Assembly (NCBI RefSeq): GCF_000208745.1
Contig: NC_030852.1
Span: forward strand, 26,583,471 to 26,647,470
From: Theobroma cacao
Taxonomy: Eukaryota > Streptophyta > Magnoliopsida > Malvales > Malvaceae
DNA length: 64,000 nt
Direction: 5' to 3'
Made by a program: the position numbers and the translations under genes. How positions within the stretch are numbered: position 1 is the first letter of the stretch; each line of letters opens with the position of its first letter. The notes beneath the pieces are model-generated. The model was given only the letters and a program-made list of their open reading frames with translations, had not been told where the DNA came from and searched no databases. Below, one piece after another: positions 18,047 through 28,500 of the stretch.

Positions 18047-19190
18047 ATGAGAAAAAAAAGAAGTATTTATATGTTTAGGGTTGTAATATTTCATAGTTAA
18101 AAAGAGTATTTTAGTCTTATCAATTTTGAAAGTTATTCCCCATCCATGATATAGCAAATACCATGGGCAGCTGGGGTTTAGTTAAGCTTGAGTTTTAACC
18201 ATTTTTAAGGAATAACTAATATTAAAGTATAGCTATTCTTTTTGACAATTGCTTACCAAACAAGGGTAAAATAAAAACATGGGAATAGACAGGCAATAGC
18301 ACCAAACATGTTATAATTTGTTTATATAACCAAAAGGGAAAAATGAAAAGTAGTAAAAACGAAAACAAAATCAATTAATAAAATGTATTGAACTTTAAAG
18401 AGTAGATTACACTTGAGCATTTAACTAATTGGTTAATACATGATCATGTGCTTAAAATGTAAAGTTTGAATTCTCCTCCTCCTCCAAATTCAAAAAATAA
18501 AAAATAAAAATTAAAGAATAGACTTTTGATATGGGTGTGGGTGTAAGGTGATGGCGAGTCTTAAATTGGGCTGAATTGAAATCAAATTCTACACGATTGT
18601 CTTTATTTCAAGTCAACTCCATTTGGAAGAAAGACCATAAAATGAGAAAAAGAGAGGTTGAAACTCTATTAATTAAATTAAAAATTATGTAATAATTATT
18701 AAATTAAATCATAAAAAAAGCCTTTTTTTCCACTCTTGTATAGGAAGACATGAAGGTGACTCTTATCGGCCATCCAACATTCCAACTAATTCCAAAATCA
18801 ATGCTTTTGTTTCATGGGCCTTTGGCTCCTTTACTGTTCCTGATCCGGATTTCATATTGATTTGGTTTCAACTTTCAAAGTCTCCAACAACCAAATTTTG
18901 ATTTGAGTTGACCACATACTGTTGTACTTGACTGGGAGCTGAAGTGGGGGGTTAAATATATAGATTCTTGGTATCATTATTTTTATCTTCAAAAAATAAG
19001 TTATTTTCAAAAATAATTATTTTTTTAATTGGGATGATTTTTTTTACTCTTAAAAAATAAGCTATTTTTAAAAATAATTCTTTTTTATTTTATTTATTTT
19101 TAATTTAAAAAAAAAATTTAGATAAAATTATCATTAATAAAATCTTTTTATATTTAAATTACACGATATGAAATTTAAGTCGACTCAGAA
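18047..19190. other. Intergenic, repeats
   Basis: It holds a SINE-like copy at 18411-18495. At about 18980-19090 there is a near-duplicate pair of AAAAAATAAGYTATTTT-type words. No gene is seen. Confidence 0.45.
18411..18495 (+). repeat. tRNA-related SINE-like remnant (copy A)
   Basis: GAGCATTTAACTAATTGGTTAATACATG is followed about 35 bp later by GTTTGAATTCTCCTCC and an A-rich tail. It aligns with the better copies at 20763 and 21506 in order and spacing. The B-box is degenerate. Confidence 0.45.
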
Positions 19191-19436
19191 ATGACAATTA
19201 AAATAGTTCCACCAAGAGAAAGTGCAGCCACAATTGCAAGCATGAGGAGGAGAAGAACGACAAGCTGTGCAACCTTCGGAGTGGTTGTGGGGACTATGCT
19301 TCAGTTTTACACAGATGATGGACGAGGGCTTAAGATCTCCCCAAATGTCGTGTTTGTCATGAGCATTGGTTTCATTGCTTTTGTTGCCATTCCCCATATC
19401 ATGGGCAAGTTGTACTTTGTTTGTAAGGAGTCTTGA
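19191..19436 (+). CDS. SEC61 beta subunit-like, short intronless ORF
   Basis: The 81-aa ORF reads [20 protein letters not shown] at the start, then [20 protein letters not shown], and ends with a hydrophobic C-terminal segment before [10 protein letters not shown]. Plant SEC61-beta carries APRGSAAATAGMRRRR, then MLRFYTDDAPGLKISPTVV, then a tail anchor ending HVFGKLY. SEC61-beta is the small tail-anchored subunit of the ER translocon. This copy lacks the usual ~25-residue N-terminal leader, has a shortened Gly-rich linker and carries substitutions in the conserved block. It sits alone in repeat-rich DNA. The ORF is intact, but a degenerating retrocopy is as likely as a working gene. Confidence 0.65.
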   Translation: MTIKIVPPRESAATIASMRRRRTTSCATFGVVVGTMLQFYTDDGRGLKISPNVVFVMSIGFIAFVAIPHIMGKLYFVCKES

Positions 19437-19952
19437 AAAGTGTATTAACATTAACAAAATTAAGTTTCAATCTACTAATTTTTAATTTTACTTCGATGGA
19501 TTCGATTTCTTTTTTTTTTTATAATACCAATATATCTTATTTTTTTTACTAAAAAAATAAATAAAATGACCAAAAACCTAATTATCTAAATTAGAGGATT
19601 TTAGATAATATCTTTTTGTCCAAATCCATTTCATCTATTAAATAATTTTTCAATATATATTCATTTTCATGTCAAATTTCTTTTTGATTTTAAACTTTTA
19701 TTTTTATCGTGAAAGTGTTTAACTCCAAGAGTTTATGTCCTATTGAAATACAAGATAGAGAACAAGTTATACGTTATATTTAAAAAATGTTGTTATGACA
19801 TGTTATGTTTTAAAAAAATTATTACAGTTGAAAAAAAAGTTGTTACACGTTTTAATTCTAAGTGTTTATGTTGTAGTAAAATACAAAGGAGTAAGTTATA
19901 CGTCATATTTAATAACAAAAAAGAAAAATAAATGACACTGTAAGTCTAAGCA
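19437..19952. other. Intergenic, AT-rich
   Basis: A/T-rich sequence between the SEC61-beta-like ORF and the minisatellite. I see no gene or structured repeat. Confidence 0.4.
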
Positions 19953-20310
19953 GATGTTACACACCAAAACTTCAGGAACAAATGTTACATGTTAAGGTCA
20001 AAGTTTCAGCACCAAATGTTACATTCTAAGGCTAATATCATCAGATGTTACACTCCAAAGTCAAAGCAGAAGATATTACGCACTAAAACTTCAGTAGCAA
20101 ATATTACATGCTAAGGTCAAAGCTTCAGTGCCAAATGTTATACGCCAAGGTGAAAGCTTCAGCATCAGATGTTACACGCACCAAAGCCAAAGCAGAAGAT
20201 GTTACACGCCAAGGTCAAAGCTTCGGTACCAGATGTTACACGCCAAAGTTTTCTTCTTCCCATTAATGTTACACACCAAGGTATGAATTATTTTGTTACA
20301 TGCTAAGGCA
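19953..20310. repeat. Imperfect minisatellite, GATGTTACACGCC units
   Basis: About twelve units start with variants of GATGTTACACGCCAAGG followed by TCAAAGCTTCAGCACCA. Starts are near 19953, 19980, 20016, 20043, 20075, 20101, 20137, 20169, 20199, 20232, 20267 and 20295. Spacing alternates at roughly 27 and 36 bp, suggesting a ~63-bp higher-order unit. A longer partial duplication (CATACTTTTTGGTTTG) follows at 20382 and 20467. No conserved reading frame is evident. Confidence 0.8.
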
Positions 20311-20762
20311 TGTTCTATCAGACTTGGATTACGGAAAAACTCAACACCAATAAACTTAAGAACCTGTTGTTACTCACTATGCCATACTTTTTGGTTTGCA
20401 GATCGACGATTGAGGGTTTTGTGAATATAAACTAATAAATCCAAAATATATTATTACGTTCCATGTTATACTTTTTGGTTTGTAAATCAAGGACGATTTG
20501 GTAAGATGACAAGAGATAGAAAGAGATAGTAATGATGGTAAAATTAAGAAGAGCTGAATGATGAGAGAGAAAAATAAAGAGCACAGTAAAATGGGAAGTA
20601 CAACAGACGAATGGCGAGAGAGAAAAATTGATAGCATTAAATTTGTTTGAAATTGTTTTAAGGGCATTTTTATCATTTGATGACTAACTTTGACTAAAAA
20701 TAGTTAAATTTATTATGATGGTTATTTTTGAAATCACCCTATCAAAAAGGTTATTCCGCACA

Positions 20763-20855
20763 AGCACCTAAGCATTTGTTTTATTGGTTAGTGCATGAAC
20801 CCTTTACCTAAAGAGTAAGGTTCAAATCCTCTTTTCTCCAATTATTAAAAAAAAA
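20763..20855 (+). repeat. tRNA-related SINE-like copy B
   Basis: CATTTGTTTTATTGGTTAGTGCATG has an A-box-like segment. About 36 bp later comes GGTTCAAATCC, a perfect pol III B-box core (20819-20829), and then a short T/C run and an A-run. Layout and size fit a short plant SINE head. Confidence 0.6.
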
Positions 20856-21077
20856 GATTATTTCTTACAATTTTCTCTCAATTCTTTCATTGTGAGTGAA
20901 GTGTTTGGTTTGAAAAGAATATAAAGGTTTATTATTTTCATTAATTTTTGCCTTAGGTTACACGCCATCAACTTACATTAATTCTTTCTTTCTTTATGAA
21001 TTGATATATGTATATAGTAAGAGCTTCACATGTGAAACCTTTACCTCCATTTCTTACTTTTTTTTTCCATAAAAAAA

Positions 21078-21415
21078 TTATTATTATAATATATTTAATT
21101 AAATTCTTATATTTTTTTAAGTCAAATAGATCTTTATAATTAATAGTTGACTATCATTATTTGTTGTTTTATGCTACGTAATATTAACATAATATATTGA
21201 CATGTCATAAGAAATGATGATATGACATAATGAGATGGTTACGTGAAATTATTCATTATCTACATCAACGTCATATAAATGTCACATTAACATCATGTGG
21301 ACATAAAATAACAAACGGTATTTTGACTAATAACAATTAATCAATCGTTAATCATAAATGATTTATTTAACTCATATTTTAAAAATATAGATATTGGATT
21401 AAACATAATAAAAAA
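21078..21415. mobile_element. Probable MITE with ~70-bp degenerate inverted ends
   Basis: The left end (TTTAATTAAATTCTTATATTT) and the reverse complement of the right end (TTTAATCCAATATCTATATT) align over about 70 bp. There is no ORF. A clear target duplication was not found, so the ends are approximate. Confidence 0.45.
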
Positions 21416-21505
21416 TAAAAAATTATTTAAATTTTTTTAAATAATTTAAGAATTTTTTAAAACGTTATACTTTTTTTTTATAGGTTCATTAATTAAGTTT
21501 TGGAC

Positions 21506-21600
21506 TGCATCCAAACATTTGGTTCATTGGTTGGTATACAATCTCTTGACTTAAAGAGTAAGATTTGAATCCCCCTCCCCCAAATATATAAAAAAAATTG
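21506..21600 (+). repeat. tRNA-related SINE-like copy C
   Basis: AAACATTTGGTTCATTGGTTGGTATAC is followed by CTTGACTTAAAGAGTAAG, GATTTGAATCCCCC and an A-rich tail. The order matches copy B. Confidence 0.55.
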
Positions 21601-22518
21601 GACTATTTTTTAAAAAATACCCTTTCATATATATATTTTGTAGTCTCATATTTATTTTAGTGATAGAATATGAAATTGAAAATCTTTAAGTTGTAACTAT
21701 TGAGGCAATCCAATTAATACTAGGCCTGGCAGTTTAGAAGCTGGTCTAGTCAATTCATTAATTGTGCTATAGGTTGGGCGACTCTAGTTTCTGCATTTAC
21801 ACCTATACTGATCTTTATTATCTGCTACTTCTGAAATAATTAACAACTTCACTCTTCATTGACGGAAGTCATATAGTTCAATTAGTTAAATTAAATAATT
21901 AGGGCCCTAAATTTAGCTGCTTTAACTCTCATTAAGTCTTGACCTCACCATTTAAATGTCGCTTAGATTGCCTAAACTTCAAATTTGAGCTTACTTCACA
22001 TGTCCTTTTATTTATTTAATTTTTAAAATGAAAAGCCTTTGCTTAAATCTTTCTCTCTAAAGTTAATAATAAATAAAAAATATTATTAATTTATTTATTT
22101 TGTACAAAAACGGAGAAGAAAAAGAAAAATTAAGGCAGCGTGGGGCTGTGGGTATTTGTAGGGACGGGAGGGGGGAAACGTACTAATAAGTAATAACCAT
22201 CTACTATTATAAATAGGTAATTTATAAGAAGTTATTAGCCATTGTCTTCAAAATAAAAATAATAAAATATAGAATAAAATATTTTCAATTTCTTGACTTT
22301 TAGTAATAATTTTACGTAAGTTCATTAGTTTTCAAAATGAATAGTTCATTTCAAAAGAATATTTTTCACTAAATACATAAATTTAGCTGTTAATCCATTG
22401 TTAATATTTTTGTTAGATTAATGATGTGACAATATTAAAAAAATAATTTTATTTTTTATTAATTTAAAAAATTACTACATTATATAAAATATAATTTTTT
22501 CCTTCGCTAAGCACTCCC

Positions 22519-22575
22519 TTGAGTTTTGACCCTGTCAATACTAAATATCAAAAACTAAAGAGAGAGTACATTCCC
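22519..22575 (+). repeat. Left arm of 57-bp inverted pair
   Basis: Begins TTGAGTTTTGACCCTGTC and ends GAGAGTACATTCCC. The reverse complement of 23117-23173 matches it at 56 of 57 positions (one G/A difference at its base 42). It lies inside the MITE at 22272-22827. Confidence 0.9.
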
Positions 22576-22679
22576 TAGATCCTTGCTTCGGCTCCTCTAG
22601 CGACCACAGGGGTGGGGTGTGTAGGGGTGGCCGATCGGGAGGGCTGTCGAGGGCCTAAAAAAATAGTGAAAAAGTGGTA

Positions 22680-22700
22680 GAAAGAAAGAAAGAAAGAAAG
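22680..22700. repeat. (AAAG)n microsatellite
   Basis: Five AAAG units in the interior of the 22.3-kb MITE. Confidence 0.9.
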
Positions 22701-23116
22701 GTAATTTTGATATTTTACATTTAGTTGTTAACACTATTTATACTTTTAGGATAAATAGTTTATTTTAAAAATTAATAGATCTACGTAAAAGTATAATTAA
22801 AAGTTAAGAAGTGAGAATATTTTATTTTAAAATATAATTATCACATTATGCAATGCCTAACTACTTAATTATATGTAGTGCAGAACTATCATGGTTAATG
22901 CTCATTATTACCCAAGTTATATCAACAAGAAACTCTGAAATAGTTCTTTAAAAAATTAATCAGGAACATTATTTAAATTTATTTTATTTCATTATGGTAT
23001 ATGATTAAGTGCTGGTAAATAATATCAGTCATATGTTATCTATCACTTCTAGTTTCCATATATGATTTTTTAATTATTTTAATATACATTGAAGGGATTA
23101 TATATGTGTGATATAC

Positions 23117-23173
23117 GGGAATGTACTCTCTTTTTAGTTTTTGATATTTAGTATTGACAGGGTCAAAACTCAA
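23117..23173 (-). repeat. Right arm of 57-bp inverted pair
   Basis: Begins GGGAATGTACTCTC and ends GGTCAAAACTCAA. It is inverted relative to 22519-22575, with 541 bp between the arms. It lies outside the MITE and about 850 bp upstream of the ERF reading frame. Confidence 0.9.
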
Positions 23174-23579
23174 AAACTCTCACTTCCTATAATGAAGAGG
23201 ATACCACAATATGGTCATTGCCTAAGCTATTTTAGGTATTTATGTACATAAAACGTGTCTAAATGTCTTTCTTCTTACATATTTAGAGAATTGACTTGCA
23301 TTTTTATGTATTGCATCATATCTAATATTTTTATATGATTTATCTTCCGTTTGTGTGCACAAATATATAATTTGCCGCTCTTATATATATTAAAAGATGT
23401 TTTTAAATCCTACAAATTAAATGAAGTAAGATTCATGCACTCTTTGTTCTTGGGAAAAAAAAAAAAAAAGAAAGAAAGATTCATGCAATGCTAAGGCCTG
23501 CTACATGCTATAGTAGAGCAGATAAAATTGATGGTTAATATATATAACAGATACTAAATTAACTAATTTAAATATATAT

Positions 23580-23650
23580 GAACATTGGTTACGTAATTCT
23601 TACCTTAAAAGCAAGAGAGGTCGAATCCCTTTTTTCAATTAAAAAAAATT
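23580..23650 (+). repeat. tRNA-related SINE-like copy D
   Basis: ACATTGGTTACGTAATTC is followed by AAAAGCAAGAGAGGTCGAATCCC and an A-rich tail. The B-box is well kept; the A-box is poor. Confidence 0.45.
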
Positions 23651-23763
23651 AATTTAAAAAAGTAAAGAGTGGAGAGAGAAAAACAGGGCTATAAATGTTG
23701 GATAGAGGCTTTCAGCATTGTCAGCTATCTTCATCCCTTGTTCACACTTTGTCTGAAAGCACA

Positions 23764-23769
23764 TATAAA
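23764..23769 (+). promoter_or_regulatory. Candidate TATA box of the ERF gene
   Basis: TATAAA in ACATATAAAATCCC lies about 250 bp before the GTG that opens the ERF frame, which leaves a normal leader length. A second TATATAAAAG at 23988-23997 lies only ~25 bp before that GTG; if used, transcription would start at or past it. Confidence 0.35.
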
Positions 23770-24019
23770 ATCCCTAGCTACAAAACATAATTCCTTTCTC
23801 CCACTCTTCGCCACTCCCACCTGCCCTAGCTAAGTCATATATATGCATACAATTTTGCTGCTTCTTTTCCCTTCATTTCTTGTGCCTTTTGTTGATCGAG
23901 TGTCCGTCTTCCATGTTTATTGATTTGATTAGGCTGAGAAACTATTCTTGCTTTGTTGCTTTTGATATATATATATAGCAAAGGCATATATAAAAGGGGA
24001 AAACCCAAAGACTTATAAA

Positions 24020-25532
24020 GTGGATCCAAGACAAGGGAAGAGGCCACTTTCACCTGATGAATCGGAAGAGAAAGAGGAAGATCATATCTTCCCTGTCTAC
24101 TCGGCTAGGTCTCAACAAGACATGAACGCTATGGTTCAAGCCCTAGCTCAAGTTATTGGAAACAACAACAGCAACAACAACAATAACAGCAACCCATTCC
24201 AACCGCATGATCAACACCCTACGTACCAATCTGACACTGCTGGTCAGCAAAACCAATCCCAGGATCAAGGTATATATGTGTTGGTTCCCATCTCTTTTTA
24301 TTAAAGCTTTTCTTTTGGTGATTATTATCTGATTATCATTAACACTTGCAAAACCCTTCTTAATTACTATATTTTTCTTTAAAAAGAAAAAGACAAATGA
24401 TTGAGAATGGATTTTCATATGATTGCATGTCTTCTAAGGGTATTCCGTACTTCCAAGTTCCACGAATAACACATTTCTTGCTTTGTTTTTTTGTTCTTTT
24501 CCAAACCAAGATTTATTTATAAAAAGAAAAAGAAAAGAAAATAGAAACTATGGATGTTAATTTGTGCCCACAGGAAGATGATAAAGTCTAAATGGTACAG
24601 ATTTTCACTTATTTTGTAGCACAATTTGCAGGATTTTTTTTTTTGGAAATTAACTTATATTAGCCTCTTTAATGCGTTCCCTCACTCTAATTACCTATTC
24701 CTATAATTTTAAAATTTTCAGTGACCTGCCATTTGCCCTTTTAGGCTCTTCCTTTCTTTCTTTGCGGCCTGGTTGGTGGAAGATTTCAGATTAGAGAGTC
24801 TTTATTCATGTACTCACTTAGCATCTTTTTTCATGTGTCGTGAATGTGAAGTTATTCTTTCACTCTTTCTTTTTCTTTTTTTTAATCACAAACGAAAAAA
24901 AAAAGAAGCATAAGTTATATATCGTCTGATCGTTTACCTTAAAAATTGAATGTGTTGAAGGGAACGTGAGGAGAAGACATTATAGAGGAGTGAGGCAAAG
25001 GCCATGGGGGAAATGGGCAGCTGAAATAAGAGATCCAAAGAAGGCTGCTCGCGTTTGGCTTGGCACCTTTGAAACGGCTGAGGCTGCTGCTTTAGCTTAT
25101 GATGAGGCAGCTCTTAGGTTTAAAGGAAGCAAAGCTAAGCTTAACTTCCCAGAAAGAGTTCAAGGAAGATCGGAATTAGGTTTTCTGACAACCCGAAGAG
25201 ATGTGGAAAGGGCGGTGGCTTTACCTCCTCCTTTTCCACCTCCTTCTCAAACAACGTATCCCAATCTCTCTCAGTACGCACATCTTCTTAGCGGGGGATC
25301 AGGCAATGCTTTAAACTATGCTTTGCCAGGTGCCCACGGAGCCAGTCCTTTCACTTCACACGCCACTCTATCTTCATCTTCATCTTCATCTTCCACAACG
25401 TTAACATCCCAACAACAACAACAACAAGACTACTTTGGGGGATTTTTACTGCAGTTCGGTGGTTCATCGGCTCCAGGTTCGGACCCTCCTACGAATAGGA
25501 GAGATTATGATTATTACTATTCAAGAGAATAG
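24020..25532 (+). CDS. AP2/ERF transcription factor, group X (ERF113/114-like)
   Basis: Exons 24020-24269 and 24961-25532; the intron joins CAA G|GG AAC. The product is about 273 aa if read from the GTG at 24020. The N-terminus has the group X block [16 protein letters not shown] then [12 protein letters not shown] and [10 protein letters not shown]. The AP2 domain (about residues 89-146) reads [20 protein letters not shown], then [20 protein letters not shown] and KLNFPE. It has the Ala and Asp of the ERF type that bind GCC boxes. A Ser/Gln-rich tail follows. Relatives (RAP2.6L/ERF113, ERF114/EBE) act in wounding, stress, regeneration and axillary growth. The frame has no ATG upstream of the conserved block: GTG stands where ATG is expected, in strong context (A at -3, G at +4). 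The first in-frame ATG is 24122, past the block. A/TG completion by an upstream exon (AG at 24019-24020) is an alternative. Family is certain; the start is not. Confidence 0.9.
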
Positions 25533-28500
25533 TTCCGGGTATGAATATATATATCCAGCTGGTTTATCTTTGGGGAAGAGCAACTTTCTTAGATGATCTT
25601 TTGGGGTTTTTTTTTTCTTTCTTTTTCCTTGCATTTCATTTCCTCTATTTTCTCGTGCTCTGTTTAAATATTTATCAACTTTTTTTGTTCAAGGCAATCC
25701 AGAACCGTTTGTTGTGATGAAATTTAAAGGTGTTCCAGTTAGAGCATTATCGGTTTTCAACATGTTCTTTATTCCAAGCTATCTAAAATAAAAATAAAGA
25801 GAGAAGAAAAATAACACTATGTATAGGTTAGAACTTCAATATTAGAACAAAAAAAAAAGTGGAGTGAATTAATAAAGGGAGAGAAGTACATAAACTTCTC
25901 TTTCTTTTACGTCCAAGAAATCTATAGTCGTCGTACAACAAGTAGTGGAAGCTACTTAGCTGATCCATATGTAAGCAAAGTGTATTGAAAGTAAATTCAC
26001 TACAAACTAGAGCGTAATCCTCCGCCTTTCAATTAGTTGAATCTCATTTCTTTTCTTGCTTTTAAAACGTTTGGCATTGCTCTTGTGCTGTTCCCTTATC
26101 TGAAACGTTAGAGGTAGGTTACTCTTACTGTACAGATAGGGTACTTATATACCAACTCCTAAGTATATATTATCTAACCGCAATTATTATTAAAGCTTTT
26201 GAAATGTTGAAGAATTTAATTAAGCATTAACGATCTCATTTTGTCAAACATAAGAGTTAAATGCTCACCTGATATATAAATATATACATCCATGTATGTA
26301 TGTATGTATGTATGTATGTATGTATGTATGAAATTTCAATTTGGGCTTCTTGAACTTTAAAAATGTACAAAAAGAAAGAGGAAAAAACAGATGGAGAAGA
26401 AAAAAAAAGGAAGCAAGCATGCATGCAAAATATGAAAAGGATGGATAAATAATTAATATATAGGAAAAACCATAGATGAAAGGCATAATGATGAGTTAAG
26501 GAGCGTTAGAGAACAACTTTGTGGAGACCTTGGAGATTGAAAAAATTAATCTGGGAATTTTGGTATATGTCAATTTATGAAGGAAGTTATCATAATTTCG
26601 TATATGTAAGGGAAGAGCTTAAAAGCAGGAGGATTTGGGCTGATTTCGTAATTATATCGGGAAGGGGTGAGAAATCGTCAAATCTGAAATGCCTTCTGGA
26701 AGTCTCCGAGGGTCACAAAATTCGGCCGTGATTGAAAGCAGCGTGGGCTTCGATATGGGTTGACACGCTTTCTGGCCGTGAACTGCCAAGAAACTTTGAC
26801 GGGCCCCAACAACAATTTCTGGCTAATACTAAAGCATTTCACTTTGAAATTCTTTCTACAGGCACAATAAATAAATAAATAATAAAGTCTTCTACCAATA
26901 AAAACAATCATTTGTCAAAATCAATAACATATTCATATTTTAGACTTCGGGGGAGTTCACATTTCAATGAATTTGACTATATATATATATATATATTAAT
27001 TAATTAGATTATTATATATCTCAATATCCTGACAATCCCTTTGATCAGTCAGCTAGGGTTGTGCAAGTTTTGTTTGTTCTAAAAGGTTTCACCATTAAAG
27101 TTAACTAAGTCATGTTCAAATACACAAAAACGTTCAACTAAGTTTCCAAGCATGATGCGTATATATAAACAGAAAAGTTGAAAAGTGACAAAATGGAATT
27201 TTTTTATTTATATTTTTTAAAAACTTTTTTCATTTTCTTACATCTATACCTAATATTAAGTTAATGAGTTGGCCAATTGGCCATTATGAAACTGACAGCG
27301 GCTTTGAATTGTGATGAGATTGAGGTTGGACTTTTTTAATATTTTCCTTGACCTTGTATTTATGGTGGGTGGGTTTATATCTAATGGGCTGTAGCTTCAT
27401 GTTTGGACCTTGTAATGGAGAGTTCATGTTAGTAGAGTATTTTGTTAGTTTTATAATTTTATAATTTTAATTAATTCAATTTTTATAAAATAATTGAAAT
27501 TGATTGAATTGTAATAAAAAATAAAAAAATTAAAATTGATTTATTTTAGATTAATTGGGATATTTTTTAGAAACTTTTTTAAAATATTAGTGATATTTTT
27601 TAATATAAAATATATAATATATTTAAAAAATATATTATTACTGATAGATTTTTTCGGTCAGTTTGATTGTAAAATTTGGCAACCATAAATCGATTAAAAA
27701 AACTGAATTAAATGGCATTCTTAATGGTTTTGGATTTTTTGTATGAAAAAAAATTAATTTTAGGTTTTTCTTTATGTGTCGTTTATTTTATATTTTAAAA
27801 CAAAGTAAAAAAGATTTAAGTCTTTCGGCGAAAGAAAAATAAAGATAAAGGAGAGAAAAGAGAATTGAAAAATATGAAACTAAATTATCAATTCTATTAT
27901 TCTATTTTTAATTTATAGCTGTTTCATTTTTAGATATTATTTTTACAAATGTTTATAATTTAGAATAATTAATTGTTTAAAAATTGTCCAATATAAATAT
28001 TTATTGATTTGTACTTTTAAAAATAATAAAAACAGCAGTTCGCGCAGCGAAGTGCGGGGATTTTATATTGTTCGGTACGAGTGCATTCACACAAACAAAC
28101 ACGTGTTTAAAGCTTATTAAACCACGTTGGTATATGGGTAGAAGACCAAGCTTTTCATAATTATCTTGCACAACTCTTAATCAAATACTGGTATATGGCC
28201 CGGAAGATACAGGACTGTATTACTTTAAGAAGAGGTTTATTAATTATTTAAATATTTAATTTAATTTGGTGGTTTGAAGTATATGTTGCGAGTTTAATAA
28301 ACGGTGAAAAACTTAAATTTCTATATAAAAAATTTATTTCAATTTCACTGATGTAAAATCTGTAATAATATATATGTTCAAATCTTGAAAATAAATAAAA
28401 TAAAAATTTTAAAATTTGAAAAAGGCTATCTCTGGATATGCAATGAATTTTTAGATGCACTGAAAAAAAAAACATATATATGGAATTAATGAGTTTATAA

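Larger units (their letters stand above)
22272..22827. mobile_element. Mutator-type MITE with 9-bp target duplication
   Basis: The termini are inverted. Left is GAATAAAATATTTTCAATTT; the reverse complement of the right is AAATAAAATATTCTCACTTC. Similarity continues inward past TTTTACGTA. The flanks are identical 9-mers TAAAATATA at 22263-22271 and 22828-22836. A 9-bp duplication and long inverted ends are typical of Mutator-like elements. There is no transposase ORF, so it is non-autonomous. It shares sequence with 59349-59866. Confidence 0.75.

Noticed and set aside
19953..20310. CRISPR-like array
   Set aside because: Units and spacers are both repetitive and imperfect, spacing is irregular, and the DNA is a plant nuclear genome; it is a minisatellite.
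22519..23173. 57-bp arms as the terminal repeats of one transposon
   Set aside because: The left arm is in the middle of a separate MITE with its own ends and 9-bp duplication, and no target duplication flanks the arms.
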